Of a stretch of DNA of 15,763 nucleotides, positions 1 to 7,252 are shown piece after piece. The stretch spans positions 1 through 15,763 of the forward strand of contig DASRFK010000083.1 of the NCBI GenBank assembly GCA_035651635.1, written 5' to 3'. Source of the DNA: JANXQE01 sp035651635. GTDB lineage: Bacteria > Verrucomicrobiota > Verrucomicrobiia > Limisphaerales > UBA8199. The position numbers and the translations under genes are program-made. The first letter of the stretch is position 1, and each line of letters begins with the position of its first letter. The notes under the pieces are model-generated. The model made no database searches and was not told the DNA's origin. It saw only the letters and a program-made list of their open reading frames with translations.

Positions 1-2
1 TT

Positions 3-16
3 CCCCCCCCCCCCCC
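3..16. repeat. 14-C homopolymer at the window edge
   Basis: A run of 14 consecutive C residues lies at the very start of the window. It could be a slippage-prone tract or an assembly-edge artefact. No reading frame that I can support crosses it, so phase variation of a gene cannot be argued from this window alone. Confidence 0.8.
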
Positions 17-500
17 AGCCGACCGTCAATCACAGAATTTCGTTGACCCGTAGGCACATACGCCAAATGCCGGATCAAATTCGTGGGAATATCAGCTCAA
101 TTTCCCACCCCCGGCGGCCCCGCATAGAGTCTTTTTTCGAAGGAGCATGTGCAGGTTTGGATCGACCAAAACGAATGCAGTGCGCACCTGTTGGGAGCCA
201 ATTGTGAAATGCGCCTCGCGAAAAACGACGAAACAACATGAAAAACGAACACGTGGACGCTGCAGGCAGAAGCCGTGCTAGATTCACGGGATGCCGGGAA
301 AGCGAAACACTTTTCAGATCCAGCCTCAACCGCGAAACGGGAAACGTGGCCAGCCCGGAGGGTAGGCTTAATACTCTCTCATTTGAGTTCTGGGCACCGC
401 GCAGTAGAACTCGCCACGATGAGCCTTTCAACACTCCTCCCAAGTTTTAACTGGACTTTGCCGGCCTTTCTGTCACAAATACCTTCGATCACGGCCCATT
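17..500. other. upstream stretch without a supportable gene
   Basis: This 484-nt stretch precedes the secreted M23-type protein. Open frames exist on both strands (about 122 codons on the minus strand and 70-98 on the plus strand). They overlap one another, have arginine/serine-rich low-information translations and lack ribosome binding sites, so I treat them as chance. The promoter of the gene starting at 501 should lie here, but I could not find a convincing -35/-10 pair. Confidence 0.5.
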
Positions 501-2741
501 ATGAAAACAGGGCATTTTGTTTTGGCTATAGTCTCGCTTTTGCAGCTGTCCGTTCAGGCAAGTTGGCATGAACTTCTTCAGGACAACGGCTTCGAACAGC
601 GCTCAGGTTATTGGACTTCTTATTATCTCTCTGGTGGCGACTCTTTGAGTGCTGGAATAGTAAACCTCGGCAATGCCCACACCGGCTCCTATTACGCCTA
701 CGTCGGTGATTTTAGCACAACCCATTCCAACGCAGTTGGTGTGGTGCGACAGCTGATCACACTTCCGGCGTGCTCAACAAAGGCCACACTTAACTTTTTT
801 CTAAACGTGACCAGCCAAGATACTACGGCCACGGAGCATGACAGAATGGGGGCTTATCTTCGAACATATCCAGGAGATATGCAGGTAGGAACATTCCACG
901 AGTGGAGCAACCTGAATAAAGATCCAAATGGAATAAAGAATAATTATTCCCCTCAGAATTACACGATTGACGTCTCACAATATGCAGGCCAGCAACTGAT
1001 CCTGCAATTTTACGGAATTACAGATGGCAGCTTAAGCACGACTTTCAGAATCGATGACGTAAGCGTGCAGGCCTACGTGCCAGATTTTACAATCGGAGTC
1101 ATCGCGGGCCCTAACGGAAGCGTAACGCCGAGTGGCAATAACACAATGGAGTGCGGGGGGAAGTTCACGATGACGGCAAGCCCCTCAGCTGGTTACGTAG
1201 TTGATCAATGGCAGATAAATGGAACAACCGTACAAACCGGTGGCACGGTTCTAACAATGATGGTCAATGCAATGGCGAATGTTTCGGTCACGTTTAAGCC
1301 AAATCAACAGACTATTACAGTTTCTACTGGAGTTAATGGATCAGTAAGCCCTAGTGGCACCTTCGGCGCCACAATGGGAGACATATTAAACCTCATTGCG
1401 ACACCAGACCAAGGCTATACAGTGTCTCAGTGGACAGTAAACGGTGTTGAAGAGCAGGCGGGCGGCAACACGTTTAAAATCACCGTCACAGGCGACACTA
1501 CGGTTAACGTGACGTTCAAGCCAACTACATATACCATAAGTATTTCGGCCGACCATGGCGATGTAATTCTGGATCCCCCTTTGACGGAGTTCTCTTACGG
1601 GGGCACAGTCACCTTCACACCACGTCCGTATCCGGGATACATATTTTTGGAGTGGGGAGGTGATCTCAATGGCGGAGGGACACTCACGCTGCCAATTCAC
1701 CAATCGTTGAATGTTGTGGCCCACTTCATTGAACTCTCGGGAGCTCCTGTCCTAACGATTGCCAATTCGACCCCACCAATCAATCCGCCTCCCAATCCTC
1801 CCGAACCGGGCTTCACATTTCAGGCGATCCCAGGGTATAAGTATGTTATTTATGGATTAGATAAATTCCCAACTTCGAAGTTGCTGAGCGCTTGGAGACC
1901 TCTTACCTCCGTTAGCGTTGTATTCTCCCAAAATGTGAAGTGGACTTTTCCACAGACACAGGGCAAAGGAGGATTGTATAAACTGCTACAAATTCCGGCA
2001 ATCAACTATGCGCCCTTTCTGTCGTTTCCGCTAACAAGTGGAAGTTCCTCGACGAAACCAATACTCGCAGTGCTGGACCACCAAATTACCTCCGGGATCC
2101 ATCATGACGGCACAATTGTCATCTGTACTTCGGAACTCGTTTCAATCGAGACCGGACCTGCAGTCGGCTATCGGACCCTTGACGCCACGGCTGTTCTTGA
2201 AACGGTCAATAACGACCCAGCTAGTCCCGACTACTTTCAGCCATTTTTCGCTGTAGGTTATAGCCACGATGTGAATGGAACTGCGTTTAACCTTCCGTTT
2301 ACGTATGTTGGGAACGATACAGCCCCTGTCCATCTTTTCTATGACGATCACACTGGATACGACTACAGAACTAGTTCTTCAGATAAGGTTTTGGCAGCCG
2401 CTCACGGATTCGTAGTGCCGGAGGAATGCGGCACGCTAGATGACAATCACCAATTAGTTATTAAACACGATAACGGTCTGAAGTCTTACTATCTCCATTT
2501 AGACTCATGGGACTCCTCTGTGGCTATCGATCAGAACCACGCCAAAGCGGTCGAAGTTCAACCCGGACAAATAATAGGGGTTCCCGGTAAACGCGGCCAA
2601 GCACAGGGTGTCCACCTCCACTTTGAGCTCAGGAGATCTTTCTCAGACAATACGGGTGGCTTCGAGCTAGTCGATCCTTACGGAAGTGTCGCCGCTGACG
2701 GAACGCAAATTCAACCGAAGCTCTGGCTCAACGGGCAATAA
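501..2741 (+). CDS. secreted multidomain protein: N-terminal beta-sandwich, three InlB-type repeats, C-terminal M23 (LytM-like) peptidase
   Basis: This 746-aa exported protein is probably a cell-wall or surface metallopeptidase. Residues 1-20 form a signal peptide with a hydrophobic core ending VQA. Residues 25-190 look like a carbohydrate-binding or jelly-roll-type beta domain (D-N-G-F-E near the start, R-I-D-D-V-S-V at its end). Three divergent InlB-type bacterial repeats follow at about 195-270, 271-345 and 346-412 (G-S-V-x-P-S-G, G-Y-x-V-x-Q-W, V-x-V-T-F). After a Pro-rich linker, about 435-505 matches the Y-x-V ... W-x-P-L module common in verrucomicrobial secreted proteins. The C-terminal M23 fold has H617 and D621 (H-T-G-Y-D), H666 (Y-L-H) and H705-x-H707. 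By comparison with LytM, the zinc ligands are H617, D621 and H707, and H666 and H705 are catalytic. All five are present, so the peptidase is plausibly active. No SD precedes the ATG. The 3' end overlaps the convergent neighbour. Confidence 0.9.
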   Translation: MKTGHFVLAIVSLLQLSVQASWHELLQDNGFEQRSGYWTSYYLSGGDSLSAGIVNLGNAHTGSYYAYVGDFSTTHSNAVGVVRQLITLPACSTKATLNFFLNVTSQDTTATEHDRMGAYLRTYPGDMQVGTFHEWSNLNKDPNGIKNNYSPQNYTIDVSQYAGQQLILQFYGITDGSLSTTFRIDDVSVQAYVPDFTIGVIAGPNGSVTPSGNNTMECGGKFTMTASPSAGYVVDQWQINGTTVQTGGTVLTMMVNAMANVSVTFKPNQQTITVSTGVNGSVSPSGTFGATMGDILNLIATPDQGYTVSQWTVNGVEEQAGGNTFKITVTGDTTVNVTFKPTTYTISISADHGDVILDPPLTEFSYGGTVTFTPRPYPGYIFLEWGGDLNGGGTLTLPIHQSLNVVAHFIELSGAPVLTIANSTPPINPPPNPPEPGFTFQAIPGYKYVIYGLDKFPTSKLLSAWRPLTSVSVVFSQNVKWTFPQTQGKGGLYKLLQIPAINYAPFLSFPLTSGSSSTKPILAVLDHQITSGIHHDGTIVICTSELVSIETGPAVGYRTLDATAVLETVNNDPASPDYFQPFFAVGYSHDVNGTAFNLPFTYVGNDTAPVHLFYDDHTGYDYRTSSSDKVLAAAHGFVVPEECGTLDDNHQLVIKHDNGLKSYYLHLDSWDSSVAIDQNHAKAVEVQPGQIIGVPGKRGQAQGVHLHFELRRSFSDNTGGFELVDPYGSVAADGTQIQPKLWLNGQ

Positions 2742-3444
2742 AACAATCACCCACTTCCAAACTGGATAGGATACCGTTCATCGCGACAATTTCCGCGAGT
2801 CCATTCCTACCTGCATATCCCCTGGGGAAAACCACAGAAGATGTTTTTGAACCGCATGAAACAAAACCCTCGACATCGTTTGGATTTTCGTACACATCGT
2901 AGACTACAATGACGGAAGTGCTGCCTTGGGCCCACGACATAGTTTTATGCGGAATGGCTTGATTAGTCATAAGGGCGTAGGGTTCAGAGGTATTTTGCGG
3001 GTTACCACTTATCAGAATTCCAAACTTTAGATAAACCGAGAAGGGTTCGTCCGAAGGCAACATGTAAGGGCGATTGGCCCAAGTAGCAGATACGATATTT
3101 ATTACTCCATTTGGCCATTTTTCTATATGCCACATTGGAGGATATCTGAATGCTATCCTGGATGTTTGATCCGTATACAAAGGCCACGTTGAGGTATGCG
3201 GAGCCATCTTAAAGAATGACTGACCTGGCATAGCAGTAGAGCTATGTTGGTTAGTCGAACTCGCGTTTTCGGTTGCGCCCCATACGGGCTGTTCCGTCAG
3301 AGGAGTGGCCGACACTCGATCAACTAACCCTGAGGTTGTTACAGCTGACCATGTCACCACCCGAGATGCATTGACATAGACAACCAGTACGGCTGCGATT
3401 AGTAGCAAACATGCGATGGCTCTGGTCCGGGGAGTAGTACTCAT
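2728..3444 (-). CDS. membrane-anchored PsbP-like (Y-P-x-x-W) protein of unknown function
   Basis: This is a 238-aa protein. Residues 8-26 form one hydrophobic segment after a short Arg-containing N-terminus, so it is an N-terminal anchor or uncleaved signal peptide placing the rest outside the cytoplasm. Residues about 30-85 are a Ser/Thr-rich, low-complexity linker. From about 88 the pattern R-I-A-F-R-Y-P-P-M-W-H introduces a beta-rich domain like the PsbP/MOG1-type lipoprotein domains of many bacteria, which in those families is a fold assignment rather than a function. A GGGAG lies only about one nt before the ATG, too close for an ideal SD, so the start is uncertain. The stop codon lies 14 nt inside the convergent secreted-protein gene. 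No catalytic residues can be named, and I do not assign a role. Confidence 0.75.
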   Translation of the reverse strand: MSTTPRTRAIACLLLIAAVLVVYVNASRVVTWSAVTTSGLVDRVSATPLTEQPVWGATENASSTNQHSSTAMPGQSFFKMAPHTSTWPLYTDQTSRIAFRYPPMWHIEKWPNGVINIVSATWANRPYMLPSDEPFSVYLKFGILISGNPQNTSEPYALMTNQAIPHKTMSWAQGSTSVIVVYDVYENPNDVEGFVSCGSKTSSVVFPRGYAGRNGLAEIVAMNGILSSLEVGDCFIAR

Positions 3445-3723
3445 ACTCCCATCGTACCACGGGATTGAGCTTAGTGGCTATTACATGTCAAAGTACCGGT
3501 TTAGTGGTATGAGTTAAAGAATGTTAAGCATTAAGGCAAAGGCTGACAGGCCTGGGGCCACGTCGGATGCGATAAGCCGCCACGGCAACGGTGCCAATTA
3601 TGTCTACGCCGCCGCTCACCTCGAATTGCTGCGGTGGCCAAAGCCGCGATTGGATAAATCCCAACGACTACGTGGTGCGATCTTCCGCCGCTCAGTCCGC
3701 TCGGAATAAAAGAAATGGTAATA
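3445..3723. other. intergenic stretch, nothing recognised
   Basis: The region lies between the 5' end of the PsbP-like gene and the hairpin downstream of the primase remnant. Two overlapping plus-strand frames of 62 and 76 codons have Arg/Ser-rich translations without recognisable features or SD. I see no coding signal. Confidence 0.4.
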
Positions 3724-3745
3724 GGCGAGCTGTTAAAAACTCGCC
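3724..3745 (-). terminator. hairpin downstream of the decayed primase copy
   Basis: GGCGAG and CTCGCC form a perfect 6-bp stem around a 10-nt loop, just past the stop of the primase remnant on the minus strand. A smaller hairpin with the same GGCGA/TCGCC core sits at the same place after the intact primase. This suggests that both are relics of one ancestral 3' flank. The T-rich stretch here is in the loop rather than after the stem, so terminator activity is doubtful. Confidence 0.35.
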
Positions 3746-3749
3746 GGAA

Positions 3750-4030
3750 TTATACACGAAGGAGTGTCGAAAAGTTTTCCACCGAGAAGCCGGTTGGTTG
3801 AGATCGCTCTTCCAGCTTTAACTAACGAACGAACCGGTGCGGCGCCAACTGACGAAGTAGCGATTGGGCGAATCGCTCCCCGCCTGGTGCCATCCGGAAT
3901 TATCCAGATCCACCCACGCCAGCTTCCTGACAGGCCTGTTAAAGAACCTCGACAATGGTCGAGCTGGGATGCGTTGCGAGCGCGAACGAAGAGAGGGTTT
4001 TTCGCGCCTGAAACTTGCCTCAACCGGGGC
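3750..4030 (-). pseudogene. decayed 3' end of a DnaG-type primase gene (second, divergent copy)
   Basis: Read on the minus strand, this matches the C-terminal third of the intact primase at 5286-6296. W-I-I-P-D-G (3889-3906) is identical, including a 17-nt identical DNA run. After a small frameshift, E-R-F-A-Q-S-L-L-R-Q-L-A-P-H-R-F (3830-3878) aligns with E-R-L-A-Q-S-L-L-T-Q-L-S-P-H-R-F. A TAG at 3822-3824 replaces the Trp codon TGG of the intact gene. Reading resumes as L-K-L and ends at a TAA (3750-3752) at the position corresponding to the intact stop. Over the 66 nt from the E-R codons I count 44 identities. Upstream, about 7 nt are missing just before W-I-I, and similarity fades: the G-G-T-T-G-A/C-A-A-G-T match near 4010-4025 is the last plausible homology. 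The nucleotide divergence shows that this is not a recent duplicate. Confidence 0.8.
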
Positions 4031-4048
4031 GGCGGGCTAAAGTGAAAA

Positions 4049-4291
4049 ATGACAGAAAGCCAAATCGAGTCACAGGACTACGACTCGATTGCCAGAATGA
4101 ACGATAAAGAAGTCTATGGGCACCTTGCGTATATGAACAAGCTTTTCACGAAGCCTGTGGTGCCGAAAAGAATTAAAGCCAACGGTTTTCGTGTCGGCCG
4201 TACAGCAAACCGCGTTACGGTGCATTTATGTCTCCACAAGAAGGAAACGTTTCGGGTCAGTTTTATCCCGTTGCCGACGTTTACCGCTTGA
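4049..4291 (+). CDS. small hypothetical protein upstream of the nuclease
   Basis: This 80-codon frame starts about 20 nt beyond the primase remnant and stops 10 nt before the nuclease ATG, so the two could be cotranscribed. The product is hydrophilic, acidic at the N-terminus (M-T-E-S-Q-I-E-S-Q-D-Y-D) and basic, with beta-like hydrophobic alternation, in its second half (R-V-T-V-H-L-C-L-H-K-K). There is no clear SD, no signal peptide and no membrane segment. I recognise no family. It may be a real small partner, or the leftover start of a truncated gene brought in with the nuclease. Confidence 0.4.
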   Translation: MTESQIESQDYDSIARMNDKEVYGHLAYMNKLFTKPVVPKRIKANGFRVGRTANRVTVHLCLHKKETFRVSFIPLPTFTA

Positions 4292-4301
4292 TAGCCGCCT
4301 A

Positions 4302-5078
4302 ATGCAACCTGACCAGGCAAAGCAGATACTGACCCGGCAGATTGAGGCGACTCACAAGTTAAACCGTTGTGAGGGATCTTCCCCGGATTTGCACAAGTGG
4401 CGGCGAGATACGGAAGTTGCCATTGAAAAGATCTTTGGCACCGCCGACCGTCACGTTAAGGATTTTAAGCAAATCTCCTATTCACCGGGGGTTTATTGGA
4501 GAGGTATGCCTGATGATGCTAAGTTAACGAGCTGTCAGGACGGGTTAACGAGAGCAAGGCTGGTGTTGCAGTCCATGATTGAGGAGATCGGAGAGTATGG
4601 AACCGGGGACTCCCAGTCCAGTCCAAGTAGCTCTGCCATTGTCGAACGTTTGTGTCGACGTTTCCATTATATCGCCAGAAGTCTGCGCCAAAGGCACAAC
4701 GGTAGGCCAACATTGGACGTTCAAGACGAGTACGACGCCCAGGATCTAATGCACGCTTTGTTGCACCTGCATTTTGAGGATATACGAGCAGAGCAATGGA
4801 CGCCAAGCTATGCAGGTGGCAGCGCCAGAATGGATCTTTTACTTAAACAGGAAAGACTTGTACTCGAACTAAAACGGACTAGACAGGGCTTGGGCGCGAA
4901 AGAGATTGGAGACCAACTGATTATTGACATCCAAAGATATCAGATCCACCCTGACTGTAGGACGCTCTTTTGTTTTGTTTACGATCCCGATGGACGAATC
5001 GGAAACCCTCGTGGGTTAGAGAACGATCTCAATGGAGAAAAGAGCGGCGTTAAAGTCGTTGTTATTATTGCCCCGTAA
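4302..5078 (+). CDS. PD-(D/E)XK nuclease, DpnII/MboI-like restriction endonuclease family
   Basis: This 258-aa protein has a helical N-terminal half (about 1-135) and a C-terminal nuclease fold (about 140-258). The core reads E-Y-D-A-Q-D-L-M-H-A-L-L-H-L-H-F (143-158), then G-G-S-A-R-M-D178-L-L-L and L-V-L-E189-L-K191. This is the D-x(n)-E-x-K catalytic signature for metal-dependent phosphodiester cleavage. G-L-G-A-K-E-I-G-D-Q-L-I-I-D-I-Q-R-Y (197-213) and the closing C-F-V-Y-D-P-D-G-R-I-G-N-P-R-G-L-E are characteristic of the REase_DpnII-MboI-type group. The frame is open upstream to an ATG at 4191, but that extension is Arg/Ser/Cys-rich and overlaps the small upstream ORF. I therefore start at M-Q-P-D (4302), where family-like sequence begins. 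No DNA methyltransferase lies in the window, so a classical restriction-modification role is unsupported. A solitary nuclease in defence or in DNA turnover of a mobile element is more likely. Confidence 0.85.
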   Translation: MQPDQAKQILTRQIEATHKLNRCEGSSPDLHKWRRDTEVAIEKIFGTADRHVKDFKQISYSPGVYWRGMPDDAKLTSCQDGLTRARLVLQSMIEEIGEYGTGDSQSSPSSSAIVERLCRRFHYIARSLRQRHNGRPTLDVQDEYDAQDLMHALLHLHFEDIRAEQWTPSYAGGSARMDLLLKQERLVLELKRTRQGLGAKEIGDQLIIDIQRYQIHPDCRTLFCFVYDPDGRIGNPRGLENDLNGEKSGVKVVVIIAP

Positions 5079-5256
5079 ATGAAGGGCGATTACCGTTAAC
5101 ACTAGATGTTCAAACGATTCTAGCCAAATTTGCCCGAGCGGCCGGTTCGGTCGAAGGCCCCATGGATTTTATCCAGGACCCTCTGTTTATTTTTATGAAA
5201 TCGTTTTGTCGGTGTAATTATTGCAAGGCGCGATCTATCGCCCCTCCGGCGGGTAT

Positions 5257-5282
5257 AAAGAAGGCGACCCTTGCGGATCGCC
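5257..5282 (-). terminator. weak hairpin plus T-rich tail after the intact primase
   Basis: On the minus strand GGCGA, a 10-nt loop and TCGCC are followed by TTCTTT, three nt past the primase stop. The stem is only 5 bp, so termination would be weak. Its similarity to the hairpin after the decayed primase copy supports an inherited 3' flank. Confidence 0.4.
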
Positions 5283-5285
5283 GAA

Positions 5286-6296
5286 TCAGACGACTATAAA
5301 GCTTTTCAACTGTTCAGCCTGTAAATCGGTCGGCTGCTGATCCTTGCCGAGCTTTACCCATTTTATGAAACGGTGCGGTGAAAGTTGAGTCAGCAAGGAT
5401 TGGGCTAATCGTTCCCCCGCCGGGTCACCATCCGGAATTATCCATGCCCGGCCGTCAACTCGCACCAACTCCGTAATAAGCGCTGCCTGCTTTTCAGAGC
5501 AATCGGCGCCCATAACCGCGACACAGTGAGGAAACCCGACTTGGGTCAACCACCAGACGGATGCGAAGCCTTCGACAACAATGAGGTCGCTCACTGGACT
5601 TGCAATTCGAAACCCGTTATACACGAACCGGCTTTTGCGAAATTCCAACGTTTTGCCGTTGCGGTGGCGCTTCGAGGGAAATAGGTACTTCGGATTGTTC
5701 TCATGGATGCTCGTGTCATCAACAACACGCCCGGCGTACCCGATCAATCGGCCTTGCTGGTCGTGCAAAGGGATAGCGAGACGCCCCTTCAAAAATCCGC
5801 GTCCGCAAAAGCCCAGTCCAAACTTCCGAATCGTCTCCGGCAGAAGCCCACGCCCCAGAAGATACGGGTGACTGGCGTCCAACCCTTGCAATTCAAAATC
5901 CAACGGAGGATTTATGATGATGGGATTGCCGACAGCCTCCCCTTTTGGAGGCTCCATCGTGGCCTCAGGCGTCGAACTGCTAGGGACGGGAGCGAATTGC
6001 CTTTGCAGGTCTAGGGCAACTCGCCGCAAGCCCTCGTTGTCCTCCGGGCTAACACCTTCCATGGCAGCAGCAAAATCCAAGAGGTTGCCCTTTGCCCCGC
6101 AGCCGAAACATTGGAAAATCCCTCGCTCAAGATTTGCAGAGAACGATGGAGAATTTCTTTTCCCCTGATGTTTGGGCAGCGGGCAAAACCCAACGTGCTG
6201 ATTCCCTCTCCGTTGAACGGTTACCAGGTAATGACGAAGAACCCTTTCGAAATCAAGCTGTGATCTGAGTTCCTTAAAATCTATCCACTGCTTCAT
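5286..6296 (-). CDS. short DnaG-type DNA primase (CHC2 zinc finger plus TOPRIM)
   Basis: This 336-aa protein synthesises RNA primers in the DnaG family. The CHC2 zinc finger is at about 33-90, with C38-x4-H43 and C63-x2-C66 (F-Q-C-F-G-C-G). The primase core shows I-P-L-H-D-Q-Q-G-R-L-I-G-Y-A-G-R (175-190). TOPRIM follows, with E242 in V-V-E-G and D289/D291 in I-I-P-D-G-D-P-A-G, so the metal-binding acidic residues are intact. At 336 aa it is far shorter than chromosomal DnaG (about 600 aa) and has no C-terminal helicase-binding domain, as is usual for primases of plasmids, phages and integrative elements. I prefer the ATG at 6296 over the in-frame GTG at 6302 because AAAGGAG is correctly spaced only for the ATG. 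It lies in the same orientation as, and 188 nt downstream of, the zinc-finger membrane protein gene, and it has its own promoter candidate. Confidence 0.9.
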   Translation of the reverse strand: MKQWIDFKELRSQLDFERVLRHYLVTVQRRGNQHVGFCPLPKHQGKRNSPSFSANLERGIFQCFGCGAKGNLLDFAAAMEGVSPEDNEGLRRVALDLQRQFAPVPSSSTPEATMEPPKGEAVGNPIIINPPLDFELQGLDASHPYLLGRGLLPETIRKFGLGFCGRGFLKGRLAIPLHDQQGRLIGYAGRVVDDTSIHENNPKYLFPSKRHRNGKTLEFRKSRFVYNGFRIASPVSDLIVVEGFASVWWLTQVGFPHCVAVMGADCSEKQAALITELVRVDGRAWIIPDGDPAGERLAQSLLTQLSPHRFIKWVKLGKDQQPTDLQAEQLKSFIVV

Positions 6297-6301
6297 TGGC
6301 A

Positions 6302-6308
6302 CTCCTTT
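6302..6308 (-). promoter_or_regulatory. strong Shine-Dalgarno site deciding the primase start
   Basis: AAAGGAG on the minus strand lies 5 nt before the ATG at 6296 and directly overlaps the alternative GTG at 6302. This makes the ATG the real start. It is one of the few strong SD sites in the window. Confidence 0.75.
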
Positions 6309-6339
6309 CGTTTTAAACTAAAAACAAGATTCCTTCTCA

Positions 6340-6369
6340 ATTAAACCAAATTGGAACTTGGCCCGTCAA
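6340..6369 (-). promoter_or_regulatory. sigma70-type promoter candidate for the primase gene
   Basis: On the minus strand, TTGACG (6364-6369) and TTTAAT (6340-6345) are separated by 18 nt. Each has one mismatch to consensus. The -10 lies 43 nt before the primase ATG. This suggests that the primase can be transcribed independently of the upstream ATPase and zinc-protein genes. Assigned by eye only. Confidence 0.5.
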
Positions 6370-6484
6370 ACCGGCCGCCGTAGAGGAGCTTGCCGTCTGA
6401 TGGAATGAGGAGAATGGAATCTAAAACAAGGGGCAATAAGCCTTGGTAGGCAAAGCGCGTGGTCGAGGAGCCGCCTCTTTAGTA

Positions 6485-7252
6485 TTATTGCGGAGTTCTT
6501 TTTAGCCGCCACTTATTCAGATACGAAAGTTCCCGTTCCAGCCGGTCTGGGTTGTCCTTGAACTCTTCCTTGATCTGCTTCAAACGCTCATCATAAAATT
6601 CGTCGACGCCGAGGAACATGGCGTGCCCTTTTTCATAGTCCGCGCGAATCGCCTCTGTCGGGGGCAGTTTTTTCAGCGCTTCCTTGCGCTCCCTGAATGC
6701 CTCCAGTTTTTCATCGAGATTGGCCATTTCCAGCGCATGCGCTTTGGCGAGCTTCTCTTTCCTCTGCTGTTCCTCGTCCGAAACACTGTCCTGCTTAACG
6801 GGCGAACCCACACACATCGCGAAATGCTCCTTCATCTTGTCTGCGGTGAGGAATGCAAGTTGTCCACAATCGTCGTAGTGGCATTTATACGCCTTCGGCT
6901 CGGCGTGACAATGTTCGCATTCACCTACAAACGGGAAACGTGTCGTCTGGGTGTTTTCTTTGTGACAGAACCCGCACTGCCAAGGGGTATTGGTCGCAAT
7001 CGGCTTATGGCAGCTGTCGCAGAAAAGCCATATCGTACGGTCTTGCCATACAAAAAAGAACAGGAAGAAAAGGCCGGCCCCAAGGAGTAATTCCAGAACG
7101 TCGTGCGCTGGAAGGCGCGAGAACAGGATACAGCCTGGAACGAATATGCCGAGCACAAAGAGGCAGTTATTGAACGTCCTCATGCGGAATCGCCGACGGG
7201 CGGTGATGGCCTCTTCTGGGAAAAAGTCTCTCAATATCGGTGGTGCAGCCAT
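6485..7252 (-). CDS. two-TM, multi-zinc-finger, coiled-coil protein of unknown function
   Basis: This 255-aa protein has two adjacent hydrophobic segments at about 26-46 and 52-70, making an N-terminal membrane hairpin with a large cytoplasmic part. Zinc-ribbon knuckles follow: C78-x2-C81, C93-x2-C96, C112-x2-C115, then a C2HC-like finger C124/C129/H143/C147. About 155-250 is charged and strongly helical, a probable coiled coil. The gene starts 22 nt inside the 3' end of the VirD4-like ATPase gene, with GGAGG 8 nt before its ATG, so the two are cotranscribed and probably translationally coupled. I know no named family. The coupling, plus the lack of membrane helices in the ATPase, suggests that it is the ATPase's membrane anchor or a DNA/protein adaptor. 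This is inference. Confidence 0.8.
   Translation of the reverse strand: MAAPPILRDFFPEEAITARRRFRMRTFNNCLFVLGIFVPGCILFSRLPAHDVLELLLGAGLFFLFFFVWQDRTIWLFCDSCHKPIATNTPWQCGFCHKENTQTTRFPFVGECEHCHAEPKAYKCHYDDCGQLAFLTADKMKEHFAMCVGSPVKQDSVSDEEQQRKEKLAKAHALEMANLDEKLEAFRERKEALKKLPPTEAIRADYEKGHAMFLGVDEFYDERLKQIKEEFKDNPDRLERELSYLNKWRLKRTPQ

Noticed and set aside
4191..4301. N-terminal extension of the nuclease to the ATG at 4191
   Set aside because: The extra 37 residues are Arg/Ser-rich, overlap the small upstream ORF and do not look like the family. The ATG at 4302 begins family-like sequence.
4302..5078. Complete restriction-modification system
   Set aside because: No methyltransferase motifs (F-x-G-x-G or D/N-P-P-Y/F) appear in any plausible gene of the window.
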